5,960 bases of DNA from Acidaminococcaceae bacterium (GTDB lineage: Bacteria > Bacillota > Negativicutes > Acidaminococcales > Acidaminococcaceae), in the NCBI GenBank assembly GCA_003512125.1, contig DOSQ01000022.1, positions 1 to 5,960 of the forward strand, in the 5' to 3' direction. Positions 1-5,952 of this stretch are shown here, piece after piece. How positions within the stretch are numbered: the first letter of the stretch is position 1; every line of letters begins with the position of its first letter. Under the pieces are notes generated by a model. That model was not told the origin of the DNA and made no database searches. It saw only the letters and a list, made by a program, of their open reading frames with translations. Made by a program: the position numbers and the translations under genes.

Positions 1-113
1 TGGTATGCAAAGAACCGATTACCCTGACAGGTGGTGAAAGTGTAAGTAAATCCTATCCGGAATTCTGGAATGATTACGCATCTGTCGGCGGCAAGGCAGA
101 AAAAATCGATTGA
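1..113 (+). CDS. aroA: EPSP synthase (3-phosphoshikimate 1-carboxyvinyltransferase), C-terminal fragment
   Basis: This is the 3' end of a gene that begins before the window; the first whole codon is at base 3 and the stop is TGA at 111-113. The 36 visible residues include VSKSYPEFWNDY followed by a Gly-Gly pair. This matches the conserved C-terminus of EPSP synthases, where a KSYP.F segment precedes the final short helix. The family enzyme joins phosphoenolpyruvate to shikimate-3-phosphate, the step directly before chorismate synthase, and the next gene is aroC, which supports the call. The active-site residues lie outside the window, so function can only be inferred from this tail and the context. 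The gap to aroC is 71 nt, compatible with cotranscription. The alternative, MurA, belongs to the same fold family but lacks the KSYP ending. Confidence 0.85.
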   Translation, partial: VCKEPITLTGGESVSKSYPEFWNDYASVGGKAEKID

Positions 114-172
114 AATGCTGAAAGCTGCATGAGATAATAGTAAATAAAGTTGTGAGATTAAACTTTTTGTTT

Positions 173-178
173 GAGGTG
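173..178 (+). promoter_or_regulatory. Ribosome binding site that sets the aroC start
   Basis: The purine-rich GAGGTG lies 6 nt before the ATG at 185. An in-frame GTG at 152 would add 11 residues (encoding RLNFLFEV and neighbours) but has no comparable site before it, and the added residues do not resemble chorismate synthase N-termini. The site therefore favours 185 as the start. Confidence 0.8.
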
Positions 179-184
179 AAGCAA

Positions 185-1306
185 ATGGGCGCAACATTTG
201 GACGCAGTTTGCGTATGACGATATTCGGTGAGTCACACGGAAGGGGAATCGGTCTGGTCCTGGACGGATTGCCGCCGGGAACCGTGATAGACGAGACATT
301 TGTTAAAGAAGAGATGGCGAGGCGCGCTCCCGGGAAGAACAAAATGAGTACCCAACGCCAGGAAACGGATACTTTTATTATTGAAAGCGGGATATTTGAA
401 GGAAAGGCAACGGGAACTCCGCTTTGTGTTCTTATACCTAATAATGATCAACATTCCAAAGACTATAGTCTGCTGAAGGATGTGATGCGGCCCGGCCATG
501 CAGATTATGCAGGAAAGATTAAATACAAAGGCTTTAACGATTACCGGGGCGGTGGTCATTTTTCCGGCAGGCTGACAGCACCTCTGGTATTTACCGGTGC
601 TGTAGCAAAGAGTGTACTGGCGCAACAGGGGATTATTGTAGGTTCGCATGTTGCCCGTATAGGCCGGGTAACGGACCGTCTGTTCAATCCGTTGGGGGAA
701 CCGGCAGAACGTTTGCAGGAGTTGCGTAAGCATACCCTGCCTGTGCTGGAGGAAAGCAGGGTATCTTTGATGGAAACAGAAATTATGGATGCCCGGGAAC
801 AGATGGACAGCGTAGGGGGTATCATTGAGGTCATGGCAATTGGTATGCCCGCAGGTGTCGGTGACCCGTTTTTTGATTCCTTGGAGAGCTGCCTGAGCCA
901 TGCACTGTTCTCTGTGCCGGCAGTAAAAGGCATTGAGTTCGGTGCAGGCTTTTCTGTGGCTGCGTTACGAGGCAGTGAAGCCAATGACCCTATGACTTTT
1001 GACGGAGACAGGGTCAGGACGACCCGAAACAATAACGGAGGAATTACGGGGGGCATTACCAATGGGATGCCGGTACTGTTCCGGGTAGCAATCAAACCGA
1101 CACCGTCTATTGGGAAGCCGCAGCATACGGTGAATGTAGCGGAAGGTACAGATACGGTACTGGAGATACAGGGACGGCATGATCCATGTATTGTACCAAG
1201 GGCGATTCCTGTAGTCGAGGCGGTTACAGCATGGGTATTGCTGGATATGCTTACAGAGGATAAATCAAGAGGAAAGGATGTAAGAACGTGGCAGAACCGG
1301 AATTAG
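185..1306 (+). CDS. aroC: Chorismate synthase
   Basis: It converts 5-enolpyruvylshikimate-3-phosphate to chorismate in the cytoplasm, using reduced FMN that is not consumed overall. The 373-residue product has the normal family length. Visible motifs in order are GESHG (residues 15-19, catalytic His18), RRAPGKNK (46-53), RPGHADY (102-108, second catalytic His105), GGGHFSGR (122-129), RNNNGGITGGI (281-291) and VPRAIPVVEA (337-346). The GGGHFSGR form replaces the better-known GGRSSGRET form; from memory this variant is common in Firmicutes. Start 185 was chosen over GTG 152 because of the Shine-Dalgarno site at 173-178 and because the protein then begins MGATFGRS, as expected. The gene sits between aroA, which makes its substrate, and pheA, which uses its product, and its last 19 nt overlap pheA. 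FMN reductase activity is typically supplied separately in bacteria; none is encoded here. Confidence 0.97.
   Translation: MGATFGRSLRMTIFGESHGRGIGLVLDGLPPGTVIDETFVKEEMARRAPGKNKMSTQRQETDTFIIESGIFEGKATGTPLCVLIPNNDQHSKDYSLLKDVMRPGHADYAGKIKYKGFNDYRGGGHFSGRLTAPLVFTGAVAKSVLAQQGIIVGSHVARIGRVTDRLFNPLGEPAERLQELRKHTLPVLEESRVSLMETEIMDAREQMDSVGGIIEVMAIGMPAGVGDPFFDSLESCLSHALFSVPAVKGIEFGAGFSVAALRGSEANDPMTFDGDRVRTTRNNNGGITGGITNGMPVLFRVAIKPTPSIGKPQHTVNVAEGTDTVLEIQGRHDPCIVPRAIPVVEAVTAWVLLDMLTEDKSRGKDVRTWQNRN
1271..1278 (+). promoter_or_regulatory. Ribosome binding site for the GTG start of pheA
   Basis: GGAAAGGA lies inside the end of aroC, 9 nt before the GTG at 1288. An out-of-frame ATG-TAA pair at 1278-1283 falls between this site and the GTG. 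No in-frame ATG occurs before residue 28, which is inside the chorismate mutase helix, so the GTG is the only sensible start. Confidence 0.6.
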
Positions 1307-2427
1307 AAAAATTGCGTCAGGAGATCGACAGGCTGGACGCAATCCTGACAGATACACTGGAAAAGCGGATGGACGTGGTGCAACGGGTAGCGGCTTACAA
1401 GGATAACCGTAATATGCAGGTGCTGGATCGGGAGCGGGAAGATCAGGTGATCGCTAAAGTAGTGGGGCTGTTGAAGAATCCCGCGTATGCGCCGCATATG
1501 AAACAGATTATGGAAAAAATCATGGAAACCAGCCGTAATCTGCAGATTGACATCCTGGCGGCCAATATTAAAAAGAAAAAACAAAGCGCAGATCCAATCC
1601 GCGTAGGATACCAGGGAGTGAAAGGTTCATTCAGTCATCAGGCGTTGGAAGATTATTTTTCTGATGTGGCTAAAGTGGAAATGAATTTTGTCCATTTTGA
1701 AGATGTCGTAGTTGCAGTCAAGAACCATGAAATCAAATACGGCGTACTTCCGATTGAAAACTCGTCTACCGGTGGCATTACTGAGGTATACGATCTGGTG
1801 CGGAAGTATGACTGCCATATCGTTGGGGAAAAAATCATTAAAGTGGATCAGAACCTGCTGGGACTTCCCGGTACTAAAATAGAGGACCTTAAACAGGTTT
1901 ATTCCCATCCCCAGGGGCTGGAACAGAGCCGTGAATTCTTTAAGAAGCATCCTGAAATTGAACTGATTCCCTTTTTTAATACGGCGCGCAGCGCCCAGAT
2001 GGTCAGTGAAAGTAAAGATCTGTGCAAAGGTGCGGTAGCATCCCGCCAGGCAGCCAAATTATACGGTCTGGAAATCCTGGCGGAGAACATTAACTTCAAT
2101 ACCGCTAACCACACCCGGTTCATTATTATTGCTGACCAGCCGGAACACCGGCCGGATGCGGATAAAATTACGGTAGTTATCGCAACACAGCATGAACCGG
2201 GTTCTCTGTACAAGGTGCTGCAGCATTTCTATAAAGGCGGCCTGAACATGCTGAACCTGGAGTCACGGCCTATGGAAGGACGTTCCTGGGAATATTTTTT
2301 CCATATTGACCTGACAGGAAATTTAGAGGATCCCAACGTGCGGAGGGGGCTGCAGGATGTGGCGGAATACAGTGCCTACTGCAAGATTTTAGGCAACTAT
2401 GTGGCAGACGGAGATAAAGCAAAATAA
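1288..2427 (+). CDS. pheA: Bifunctional chorismate mutase/prephenate dehydratase (P-protein) with ACT domain
   Basis: It rearranges chorismate to prephenate and then decarboxylates and dehydrates it to phenylpyruvate, committing carbon to phenylalanine. The 379 residues show three domains. Residues 5-90 are an AroQ-class chorismate mutase; by alignment from memory with the E. coli enzyme, R10, R27, K38, D47, R50, E51, S82 and Q86 match its active-site residues. A lysine-rich linker (95-98) follows. Residues 104-282 are prephenate dehydratase, with GYQGVKGSFSHQA (107-119), LPIENSSTGGI (154-164), SHPQGLEQ (206-213) and the catalytic TRF (276-278). Residues 294-372 are an ACT domain with EPGSL (303-307) and ESRP (325-328), the phenylalanine-binding motif, so allosteric inhibition by phenylalanine is expected. 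It starts with GTG and overlaps aroC by 19 nt, suggesting translational coupling. It is the only branch-specific enzyme in the cluster as seen here. Confidence 0.96.
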   Translation: MAEPELEKLRQEIDRLDAILTDTLEKRMDVVQRVAAYKDNRNMQVLDREREDQVIAKVVGLLKNPAYAPHMKQIMEKIMETSRNLQIDILAANIKKKKQSADPIRVGYQGVKGSFSHQALEDYFSDVAKVEMNFVHFEDVVVAVKNHEIKYGVLPIENSSTGGITEVYDLVRKYDCHIVGEKIIKVDQNLLGLPGTKIEDLKQVYSHPQGLEQSREFFKKHPEIELIPFFNTARSAQMVSESKDLCKGAVASRQAAKLYGLEILAENINFNTANHTRFIIIADQPEHRPDADKITVVIATQHEPGSLYKVLQHFYKGGLNMLNLESRPMEGRSWEYFFHIDLTGNLEDPNVRRGLQDVAEYSAYCKILGNYVADGDKAK

Positions 2428-2490
2428 GTGTTATATTAAAGATATTGCCTTACAGGAAGGCTGAACAACGTTTCAGTTGGAAACAGGAAA

Positions 2491-2496
2491 AAGAGG
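2491..2496 (+). promoter_or_regulatory. Ribosome binding site that favours the second ATG of aroE
   Basis: AAGAGG directly abuts the ATG at 2497 but is 6 nt before the in-frame ATG at 2503, the normal spacing. A weaker AGGA at 2485-2488 could serve 2497 with 8 nt spacing, so the first ATG is not excluded. The two starts differ by only two residues (Met-Asn). Confidence 0.6.
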
Positions 2497-2502
2497 ATGA
2501 AC

Positions 2503-3306
2503 ATGAAATTTGGATTGTTAGGCGAGAAACTGGGGCACAGCCTGTCGCCTCAGATTCATCAGGAAGTGTTCCGGCAGCTTGGTCTTTCTGCCAGCTATGA
2601 ACTGGTTGAAGTTTCTGCGGAACGGCTGGCGGAAAAAGTCGTGGAACTGCGGAACACACACCGGGGCCTGAATGTGACGATACCTCATAAAGTGGCAGTA
2701 ATGGGAAGTCTTGACCGGATTGCAGCGGAAGCGGAAGCCATCGGGGCGGTAAATACGATTTCCTTTAAAGATGGAAGGGCAGAAGGCTTTAATACAGACT
2801 ATTTCGGCTTTGCCCGCCTGCTGGAACACAATGGGCTGGTCCCGGAAGGTAAGAACGTCTGCATTCTGGGTACCGGCGGGGCCAGCCGGGCGGTTATGCA
2901 ATGTGTGAAGGATATGAAGGCGGACACGATCACGGTCATTTCCAGGGCAATCGAAACCGCACCGGAGGATATCCGGTCGCATTATCTTGTCAAAACGTAT
3001 GAAGATTTAAAAACAATGGACGGCGATTTGCTGATCAACTGCACACCGGTGGGGATGTTCCCGAAAACAGATGCTTCACCGGTAAACGGCGCGGTAATGG
3101 AACATTTTGCGGCGGCAGTGGATATTGTATATAATCCGGCGGAAACGCAGTTTATGAAATTGGCGCGGTTGCAGGGGAAACCGGCGGTGAACGGTCTGTT
3201 TATGCTGGTGGCTCAGGCGGTGGCGGCCGATGAGATTTGGCTGGAGCGTAAACTAAACGTTGGAATTATTGCAGATGTAACAGAAAAAGTCAGGAAACTA
3301 TTATGA
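2503..3306 (+). CDS. aroE: Shikimate dehydrogenase (NADP-dependent)
   Basis: It reduces 3-dehydroshikimate to shikimate in the cytoplasm. From the ATG at 2503 the product has 267 residues, typical for AroE. The substrate domain shows GHSLSPQ (11-17, with binding serines 13 and 15), NVTIPHK (57-63, catalytic Lys63), GAVNT (81-85, Asn84) and FNTD (96-99, catalytic Asp99). The Rossmann part has GTGGASRA (123-130), then SR at 147-148, where an Arg after strand two fits the NADP phosphate. NCTPVGM (179-185), VDIVYNP (206-212) and NGLFMLVAQA (230-239, Gln238) complete the signature. All residues expected for true AroE are present, which argues against the quinate/shikimate (YdiB) or AroE-like paralogues, though sequence alone does not exclude some quinate activity. 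Its stop overlaps the aroK start by 4 nt (ATGA). A 75-nt gap without a convincing promoter separates it from pheA. Confidence 0.95.
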   Translation: MKFGLLGEKLGHSLSPQIHQEVFRQLGLSASYELVEVSAERLAEKVVELRNTHRGLNVTIPHKVAVMGSLDRIAAEAEAIGAVNTISFKDGRAEGFNTDYFGFARLLEHNGLVPEGKNVCILGTGGASRAVMQCVKDMKADTITVISRAIETAPEDIRSHYLVKTYEDLKTMDGDLLINCTPVGMFPKTDASPVNGAVMEHFAAAVDIVYNPAETQFMKLARLQGKPAVNGLFMLVAQAVAADEIWLERKLNVGIIADVTEKVRKLL

Positions 3307-3812
3307 AAAACATTGTGCTGATTGGCATGCCCGGCAGTGGGAAAAGTACGCTGGGACGTTATCTGGCGGAAATACTGAACAGGGATTTTATCGATGCCGA
3401 TTCGGAAATTGAAAAAGATGCCGGGAAAACGATACCGGAGCTGTTTGCTGTAAGTGAAGACTGTTTCCGTAATCAGGAGACCGAAACCACCAAACGTCTG
3501 GCAAAGTTGCAGGGTAAAGTGCTGGCTATGGGCGGCGGCGTAGTACTGCGACAGGAGAATATAGCCTGCTTAAAAGAAAACGGAGTAATCATTTTTTTAG
3601 ACCGTTCTCCCGGGGATATCGTGGGCGATGTGGATACGGAAACGCGTCCGTTGCTGACGGAAGGCCGGCAGCGAGTCTATGAGTTATATGCACAGCGGGA
3701 AGCGCTGTACCGCGCTGCGGCAGATGTAACTGTGAGGAATAAAGGCAGCATGAAGGATGTACTGCTGCAATTGACAGAAGCCGTAAAGAAAAAGCAGTAT
3801 GAATTAGTTTAA
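3303..3812 (+). CDS. aroK: Shikimate kinase
   Basis: It transfers the gamma phosphate of ATP to shikimate, giving shikimate-3-phosphate for AroA. The 169-residue product is a P-loop kinase of usual length. Visible elements are the Walker A motif GMPGSGKST (8-16), DADSEIE (31-37, shikimate-binding Asp33), FRNQE (55-59, Arg56), GGGVV (77-81, the Walker B/substrate loop), RPLL (115-118, lid Arg115) and QREALY (131-136, Arg132). Two positions differ from the classical pattern: Ser51 stands where the GE..FR motif has Gly, and Gly108 stands where the M. tuberculosis enzyme has the lid residue Arg110. The ATG overlaps the aroE stop (ATGA), with AGGA at 3292-3295 spaced 7 nt, so translation is probably coupled. 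AroK and AroL cannot be told apart by sequence alone; aroK is used because of the operon context. Confidence 0.94.
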   Translation: MKNIVLIGMPGSGKSTLGRYLAEILNRDFIDADSEIEKDAGKTIPELFAVSEDCFRNQETETTKRLAKLQGKVLAMGGGVVLRQENIACLKENGVIIFLDRSPGDIVGDVDTETRPLLTEGRQRVYELYAQREALYRAAADVTVRNKGSMKDVLLQLTEAVKKKQYELV

Positions 3813-3874
3813 TTGATGATCTGGCGGAATAACCCTGCCGGGACACACTTAAGGAAATACTGAATAATTTGTAT

Positions 3875-3895
3875 GCACGCTGACCGGTGCTTTTT
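3875..3895 (+). terminator. Weak terminator-like hairpin between aroK and aroQ
   Basis: GCAC (3875-3878) can pair with GTGC (3887-3890), with one extra C-G pair across a bulge, and five T follow at 3891-3895. The stem is short and mostly loop, so full termination is unlikely. At most it could reduce read-through into aroQ. The rest of the 119-nt gap shows no clear promoter. Confidence 0.22.
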
Positions 3896-3915
3896 GTGAC
3901 TGACTGAGAAGTTTG

Positions 3916-3921
3916 AAGGAG
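3916..3921 (+). promoter_or_regulatory. Ribosome binding site of aroQ
   Basis: A perfect AAGGAG core lies 10 nt before the ATG at 3932. It supports this start and efficient independent translation, as would be needed after a 119-nt gap that rules out coupling to aroK. Confidence 0.75.
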
Positions 3922-3931
3922 TAGTACAAAG

Positions 3932-4360
3932 ATGAAGAAAATTTTAGTGCTGAACGGACCTAACATTAATATGCTGGGTATCCGTGAAAAGAATGTATAT
4001 GGAACGCTGACCTATCAGGATCTTTGCAAAATGATCCGGGAAAAAGCGGATGCGCTGCAAATCGAAGTGGAGATCAGGCAAACTAACTCTGAAGGAAAGA
4101 TGGTTGACTGGATCCAGGAATGTTATGGGAAAGTGGATGGTATTGTAATCAACCCCGGTGCTTACACCCATTACAGTGTGGCGGTTTTGGATGCGTTGAA
4201 GTCTGTGAATATACCTGCAGTGGAAGTGCACATCAGCAACATCCACCAGCGGGAAGAATTCCGTCACCGTTGTGTGACCACGGCAGGCTGTACCGGTCAG
4301 ATCTGCGGCCTGGGACTGCAGGGATATTTGCTGGCAATGGAATATCTGGCAGGAAAGTAG
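3932..4360 (+). CDS. aroQ: 3-Dehydroquinate dehydratase, type II
   Basis: It dehydrates 3-dehydroquinate to 3-dehydroshikimate, the substrate of AroE, through an enolate intermediate. At 142 residues it has the length of the small type II enzymes, which form dodecamers, and not of the larger Schiff-base type I (AroD). Motifs are LNGPNINMLG (7-16, Asn11), R18 and catalytic base Tyr23 in the flexible lid, NSEG (52-55), INPGAYTHYS (73-82, Asn74 and His80), Asp87, EVHISN (98-103, Glu98 and catalytic His100), and RE-FR with Arg107 and Arg111. Each aligns, from memory, one position ahead of its M. tuberculosis counterpart. The gene ends the aro cluster and follows aroK by 119 nt. The symbol should not be confused with the AroQ fold of the chorismate mutase domain in the neighbouring pheA. 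The call is very secure. Confidence 0.97.
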   Translation: MKKILVLNGPNINMLGIREKNVYGTLTYQDLCKMIREKADALQIEVEIRQTNSEGKMVDWIQECYGKVDGIVINPGAYTHYSVAVLDALKSVNIPAVEVHISNIHQREEFRHRCVTTAGCTGQICGLGLQGYLLAMEYLAGK

Positions 4361-4446
4361 CGCGATTTAGAATGTATTGTCGTCATAGTCGCAAAAAGCC
4401 CACTGTCATTGTACACAATCATTGAATCAGCACCTGCTTATTTCAC

Positions 4447-4475
4447 TTGCAATTTCCATTATTTTATGCTTTAAT
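4447..4475 (+). promoter_or_regulatory. Possible promoter just upstream of the terminator hairpin
   Basis: TTGCAA (4447-4452) and TTTAAT (4470-4475) are 17 nt apart, with a TG extended -10 dinucleotide at 4467-4468. Transcription would begin near 4482 and reach the hairpin at 4487 almost at once. The region is very AT-rich, so chance similarity is a real possibility. Confidence 0.3.
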
Positions 4476-4486
4476 TTAAATAACTC

Positions 4487-4538
4487 AAAGGGGAGAAAAC
4501 CATGTGAGGTAAGTGGCACATGCGTTTCTCCCTTTTTT
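4487..4538 (+). terminator. Intrinsic terminator ending the aro operon
   Basis: Bases 4487-4498 pair with 4525-4536 (12 pairs, one of them G-T). After a 2x2 internal loop, CATGTG (4501-4506) pairs with CACATG (4517-4522) around a 10-nt loop. Six T follow at 4533-4538, partly within the stem base. The lower stem contains a GC-rich GGGAG/CTCCC core. On the opposite strand only three T would follow, so it acts mainly on the + strand. It lies 126 nt past the aroQ stop and before the waaA promoter. Confidence 0.85.
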
Positions 4539-4549
4539 AGTTTATCGTG

Positions 4550-4578
4550 TTGCAAAGTAAAATACAGCATGATAAAAT
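4550..4578 (+). promoter_or_regulatory. Likely sigma-A type promoter of waaA
   Basis: TTGCAA (4550-4555) and TAAAAT (4573-4578) are separated by the ideal 17 nt, and TG at 4570-4571 gives an extended -10. The predicted start near 4585 leaves a leader of about 48 nt before the waaA ATG. Its position directly after the aro terminator makes a separate transcription unit plausible. Confidence 0.65.
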
Positions 4579-4610
4579 GAAAAGCAAGTGATTTCAGTAC
4601 CAAATAACAG

Positions 4611-4619
4611 GGAAGAGAG
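4611..4619 (+). promoter_or_regulatory. Ribosome binding site of waaA with long spacing
   Basis: GGAAGAGAG is the only purine-rich run before the waaA ATG at 4633, and it ends 13 nt upstream, longer than at the other genes here. An in-frame stop at 4621-4623 rules out any earlier start, and the first residues are the expected membrane anchor, so the start stands. Translation may be modest. Confidence 0.5.
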
Positions 4620-4632
4620 TTAATCATCATCT

Positions 4633-5952
4633 ATGTATATTCTTTACAATATTTTAGTTACGTTAGTATTTATCATCCTGGTGCTGCCTTACTTCCTGTA
4701 CCGGCTGGTCAAGGAAAAGGGATTCGGAAACCGTTTCCGGCAAAGCATGGGGCTGGTTCGCCAAGAAGAAATCGCTCCTGTGGCGGATACTGACTGCATT
4801 TGGCTTCATGGTGCTTCGGTAGGTGAAATGGTGGCCATCAGCCCTCTGGTAAAAGAAATCAAAAACCTGATGCCGGAACGGAAAGTGCTGGTTTCCGCCG
4901 TTACTGTGGGCGGTTACGATATGGCCAGGCAGATTATGCCGGAGGCAGATGCCATCATCAATTTCCCGCTGGATCTTCCATTTGTGGCGTCATCCATGGT
5001 AAGCCGCATCCGTCCGGGTATCTTTATAATGGTAGAAACGGAATTATGGCCTAACTTTCTGCGCGCCATCCGGGAGCGGAATATCCCTGCGATGATGATG
5101 AATGGCCGTATCTCGGAAAAATCCGCAAAAAGTTACCGGTATCTGTCCGGTCTTCTTCGCGATATGCTGGATACTATAAACCTTTTCTGTATGCAGTCCA
5201 GCATTGACGCCAAATATATTACCCAGCTGGGCGCGGATCCTGAAAAGATCATTGTGACCGGCAATACGAAATTTGACCAGACCTATGCAGAAGTTTCCCC
5301 GGAGAACATGGCAGCCTATAAAAAAGAACTGGGACTGGGAAAAGATGCCTGGCCGGTCATTGTGGCAGGTTCCACCCACCGTACGGAAGAAGAAGCCGTG
5401 CTGACTGCTTTTGCGGCCGTGCGCAAAAAATATCCCCATGCCCGTCTGATCATTGCGCCCCGTAAACTGAACCGGATTGAAGAAATCAAAAAGGTGAATG
5501 CCAAATTCGGTTATGAGATGGGCTTTCGTTCCAAACTGAAGGAGATGGAAGGGCAGCGGCCAGAGTTTCCTGTCCTCATGCTTGATACCATTGGCGAACT
5601 GGGGCGCATATATGCCGTAGGGGACATTGTATTCGTCGGCGGCAGCCTTGTGCGTTACGGTGGTCACAATGTGCTGGAGCCGGCGGCCCATGCCAAACCT
5701 ATTCTTGTAGGTCCCAGCATGGAAGATTTTAAAGATTCCTATTCCCTGTTAAGTAAGGCAGGCGCCTGCCGCATGGTATCTGATACAGGCGGCCTGACAG
5801 AAGCTTTTCTGGAAATTGCCGGGGATGATGTCCTGCGTAAAAAAATGGGGGAAGCCTCCATCAATATCATCCGGGAGAACCGCGGCGCTGCCCTGAAGAC
5901 CATACACTATCTGACAGATCTTTTGAATCAGAAAGATTTGGCTGGGAAGTAA
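4633..5952 (+). CDS. waaA: 3-Deoxy-D-manno-octulosonic acid (Kdo) transferase
   Basis: It transfers Kdo from CMP-Kdo to the lipid A precursor at the inner face of the cytoplasmic membrane, starting the LPS inner core. The 439 residues match family length. Residues 3-23 form a hydrophobic anchor followed by basic residues. The N-terminal GT-B domain has HGASVGE (59-65, catalytic Glu65), ETELWPN (135-141), NGRIS (157-161) and GNTKFD (210-215). The C-terminal domain has AGSTHRTEEE (245-254), APRKLNR (275-281), GELGRIY (321-327), GGSLV (336-340), GGHNVLEP (343-350) and LVGP (358-361). The APRKLNR stretch departs from the usual PRHPER. Whether it adds one, two or more Kdo units cannot be read from sequence. 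It has its own promoter and follows the aro terminator, so its link to the aro genes is positional. LpxK or other lipid A genes may follow beyond the window. Symbol synonym: kdtA. Confidence 0.95.
   Translation: MYILYNILVTLVFIILVLPYFLYRLVKEKGFGNRFRQSMGLVRQEEIAPVADTDCIWLHGASVGEMVAISPLVKEIKNLMPERKVLVSAVTVGGYDMARQIMPEADAIINFPLDLPFVASSMVSRIRPGIFIMVETELWPNFLRAIRERNIPAMMMNGRISEKSAKSYRYLSGLLRDMLDTINLFCMQSSIDAKYITQLGADPEKIIVTGNTKFDQTYAEVSPENMAAYKKELGLGKDAWPVIVAGSTHRTEEEAVLTAFAAVRKKYPHARLIIAPRKLNRIEEIKKVNAKFGYEMGFRSKLKEMEGQRPEFPVLMLDTIGELGRIYAVGDIVFVGGSLVRYGGHNVLEPAAHAKPILVGPSMEDFKDSYSLLSKAGACRMVSDTGGLTEAFLEIAGDDVLRKKMGEASINIIRENRGAALKTIHYLTDLLNQKDLAGK

Noticed and set aside
152..184. GTG at 152 as the start of aroC, adding 11 residues
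   Set aside because: No good ribosome binding site precedes it, the extra residues do not fit chorismate synthase N-termini, and GAGGTG at 173-178 is correctly spaced for the ATG at 185.
233..901. Long reverse-strand open frame of 222 codons across aroC
   Set aside because: It lies entirely opposite aroC, has no recognisable domain, and its composition follows from the codon pattern of the sense gene.
2447..2461. Hairpin after pheA as a transcription terminator
   Set aside because: The stem is only 5 bp and is not followed by a T run, so read-through into aroE is expected.
3816..3863. Short 15-codon frame after aroK as a possible leader peptide
   Set aside because: It has no run of regulatory codons (one Trp, one Tyr, no Phe), no clear ribosome binding site, and no attenuator structure that could use it.
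4408..4419. Small inverted repeat ATTGT-AC-ACAAT as an operator
   Set aside because: It is a single 5-bp arm pair in AT-rich sequence, not placed over a convincing promoter, and has no match to a known operator that I can name.
4120..4425. Forward open frame of 101 codons overlapping the end of aroQ
   Set aside because: It is an out-of-frame reading of aroQ with no recognisable content, and the overlap with a certain gene is large.
4427..4630. Reverse open frame of 67 codons in the aroQ-waaA gap
   Set aside because: It runs through the terminator hairpin and the waaA promoter, and its residues reflect AT-rich noncoding sequence.
5044..5691. Reverse-strand open frame of 215 codons across waaA
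   Set aside because: It is antisense to well-conserved WaaA motifs and has no family resemblance or supporting ribosome binding site that I can see.
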